Shown piece after piece: positions 62,764 through 64,000 of a DNA stretch of 64,000 nt. The position numbers and the translations under genes were made by a program. Numbering within the stretch: position 1 is the stretch's first letter; each line of letters starts with the position of its first letter. Origin of the DNA: Sphingobacteriales bacterium (GTDB taxonomy: Bacteria; Bacteroidota; Bacteroidia; Chitinophagales; UBA2359); NCBI GenBank assembly GCA_016711285.1, contig JADJTG010000013.1, forward strand, positions 40,001 to 104,000. The letters run 5' to 3'. The notes under the pieces are model-generated. The model had not been told where the DNA came from, ran no database searches, and saw nothing but the letters and a program-made list of their open reading frames with translations.

Positions 62764-64000
62764 TTATTTTTGAGCTTGTAAAGGTTGATTTTCAAGTTTA
62801 ATATCTTTCCCGAGTCGTTGCAAATACGCTATCAAAGCTATAATTTCTTTGTCGCTCGCAATATCAATAGAATTTTCTTTCAAACCCTTTGCAATAGTTT
62901 CGGCTTGTTTGTCCAAATCATTGTTGGCAATGGCTTCGTAACCTTCGGAATAAGGTACGCCCAATTTGCGCATCGCATGTATTTTGGAGTTGGTGCTGCC
63001 TTTATCTATGCTATTTTCGAATAATGACGGATAAGACGGCATAATAGAACCCGGAGCCATTGAACTCGGCTCCAACATGTGGTTGAAGTGCCAAGCATCG
63101 CCGTATTTTCCGCCGATACGCGCCAAATCCGGTCCGGTGCGTTTGCTGCCCCACTGAAACGGGTGGTCGTACACAAATTCGCCCGCTTTGGAATATTCGC
63201 CGTAGCGTTCTACTTCGTAGCGGAAAGGGCGTATCATTTGAGAGTGGCAATTGTAGCAGCCTTCGCGCAAATAAATGTCTCTGCCTTGCAATTCCAACGG
63301 TGTGTAGGGTTTTACGGAGGTAATGGTCGGTATATTTTCTTTTACCAAAAATGTAGGTATTAATTCCACCAAACCGCCAATACCCACTACTATCAAACTC
63401 ATCACCAACAATAAGAGCGATCTGCGCTCAATGAAACTGTGCCAGTGCAAAGAGGCAGGAACCGTGTAGGCTTTGGGCAAAGCAGGAGCTTCCGCTTCTT
63501 CTTCGGCAACAAAAGCACCCGAATTTGCAGTTTTTATCAAATTATAAATCATGATAAATACGCCTATTAAATAAACAGTACCACCAATACCTCTGATAAC
63601 ATAAAAAGGTATGATGGTTTGTACTACGTCCATAAACTGATATTGCAACTGACCGGTAGGCGTAAAGGCTTTCATCATAAAATAGGTGCGGAACGCACTC
63701 CAATACATCGGAATAGCATAGAGCAAAATACCCAAAGTACCCATCCAGAAATGCGTAGAAGCCAACGATTTGGAGTATAACTGGGTGCGGTATAATCTCG
63801 GAATGAGCCAATACATCATACCAAAAGTCAAAAATCCGTTCCAACCCAAGGCACCAATGTGTACGTGTGCCACTGTCCAGTCGCTGTAATGCGAAATGGC
63901 ATTTACGTTTTTCAGCGATAACATCGGACCTTCAAAAGTACTCATACCAGAAGCAGTAACGGCTACTACAAAAATTTCAATACAGGGTCTTCGCGCACTT
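62764..64000 (-). CDS. ccoNO: Fused cbb3 oxidase subunits I and II, CcoNO (partial, cut by the window edge; one frameshift)
   Basis: The C-terminal 410 or so residues of a fusion of the catalytic subunit CcoN with the mono-haem cytochrome CcoO. Visible CcoN parts: SDWTVAHVHIGALGWNGFL (the two His), MTFGMMYWLIPRLY, and the membrane helices that follow. After a linker (GAFVAEEEAEAPALPKAYTV) the CcoO half has a membrane helix, the haem site EGCYNCHSQMIRPFRYEVERYG and a distal Met (SSMAPGSIMPSYP). Fusion of N and O is typical for Bacteroidota. One T is missing near 63970, where the family reads DPVLKFFVVAVTASGM; the rest of CcoN lies beyond 64000. High-affinity terminal oxidase pumping protons under low oxygen. 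Confidence 0.93.
   Translation of the reverse strand, partial: SARRPCIEIFVVAVTASGMSTFEGPMLSLKNVNAISHYSDWTVAHVHIGALGWNGFLTFGMMYWLIPRLYRTQLYSKSLASTHFWMGTLGILLYAIPMYWSAFRTYFMMKAFTPTGQLQYQFMDVVQTIIPFYVIRGIGGTVYLIGVFIMIYNLIKTANSGAFVAEEEAEAPALPKAYTVPASLHWHSFIERRSLLLLVMSLIVVGIGGLVELIPTFLVKENIPTITSVKPYTPLELQGRDIYLREGCYNCHSQMIRPFRYEVERYGEYSKAGEFVYDHPFQWGSKRTGPDLARIGGKYGDAWHFNHMLEPSSMAPGSIMPSYPSLFENSIDKGSTNSKIHAMRKLGVPYSEGYEAIANNDLDKQAETIAKGLKENSIDIASDKEIIALIAYLQRLGKDIKLENQPLQAQK

Overview
This window looks like a chromosomal segment from a Bacteroidota bacterium, probably from the Saprospiria/Chitinophagales side of the phylum, though I cannot place it more finely by eye. The evidence is: AT-rich DNA; many promoters of the Bacteroidota form TAnnTTTG with an upstream TTG or TTTG; five secreted proteins with C-terminal type IX secretion (T9SS) sorting domains; the gliding lipoprotein GldB and the membrane protein GldE (the latter next to ssb); a fused CcoN-CcoO oxidase subunit; and several families largely confined to the phylum. 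It appears to be core genome. I see no insertion sequence, integrase, CRISPR array or defence island.

Layout. 0-9 kb: edge of a possible stable-RNA leader, a WaaE-like glycosyltransferase, a giant PKD/CUB adhesin-like T9SS protein, then ssb-gldE and a small lipoprotein on the minus strand. 9-17 kb: an XRE/ScfR-type regulator, a lipoprotein with only the 5'-nucleotidase C-terminal domain, tRNA-Leu(GAG), an EnvC-like murein hydrolase activator, and a minus-strand run of L,D-transpeptidase, ComM-like ATPase and tryptophan 2,3-dioxygenase; then tRNA-Asp(GTC). 17-29 kb: accA, sppA, a methyltransferase, cdsA, a RibD-like reductase, a MenE-like ligase, a T9SS cargo protein, and a minus-strand group with a holin-like membrane protein, a partner protein, a CoA-binding protein and pdhB. 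29-38 kb: dnaA, then rplM-rpsI-rpsB-tsf, an S74 auto-chaperone protein with a T9SS signal, and pyrH. 38.2-38.4 kb: a cluster of DnaA-box-like sites that is a candidate replication origin. 38-50 kb: DUF4197 lipoprotein, PLP desulfhydrase, M48 protease, fumC, gldB, a HerA-like ATPase, an SDR, a TrpF-like protein, iscA, a prohibitin. 50-58 kb: an S46 dipeptidyl-peptidase, a 23-copy tandem repeat block, a hypothetical protein, a metzincin protease and another T9SS protein. 58-64 kb: a cytochrome cbb3 oxidase locus (ccoNO-ccoQ-ccoP, ccoG, ccoH, a TauE/SafE-type protein).

The genes work in four main themes: envelope and surface (T9SS cargo, gliding proteins, OM barrels, murein remodelling, phospholipid precursor synthesis); information processing (dnaA, ssb, ribosomal proteins, EF-Ts, ComM); central metabolism (accA, pdhB, fumC, kynA, MenE-like); and microaerobic respiration (cbb3 oxidase and its assembly proteins).

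A caution that affects reading: at least a dozen genes are broken by indels, nearly all single-base losses, many of them in short homopolymers, while codons on either side stay intact and conserved. They are concentrated right of 39 kb (plus two in the adhesin and one in sppA), and none is seen between 21 and 38 kb. I read most of them as sequence or assembly errors and have reconstructed the genes across them, giving the positions. No convincing new multi-gene system was found. The most unusual signals are the candidate oriC away from dnaA, the 19-21 bp tandem repeat block with its flanking hairpins, and a duplicated palindromic element near 58.1-58.3 kb.
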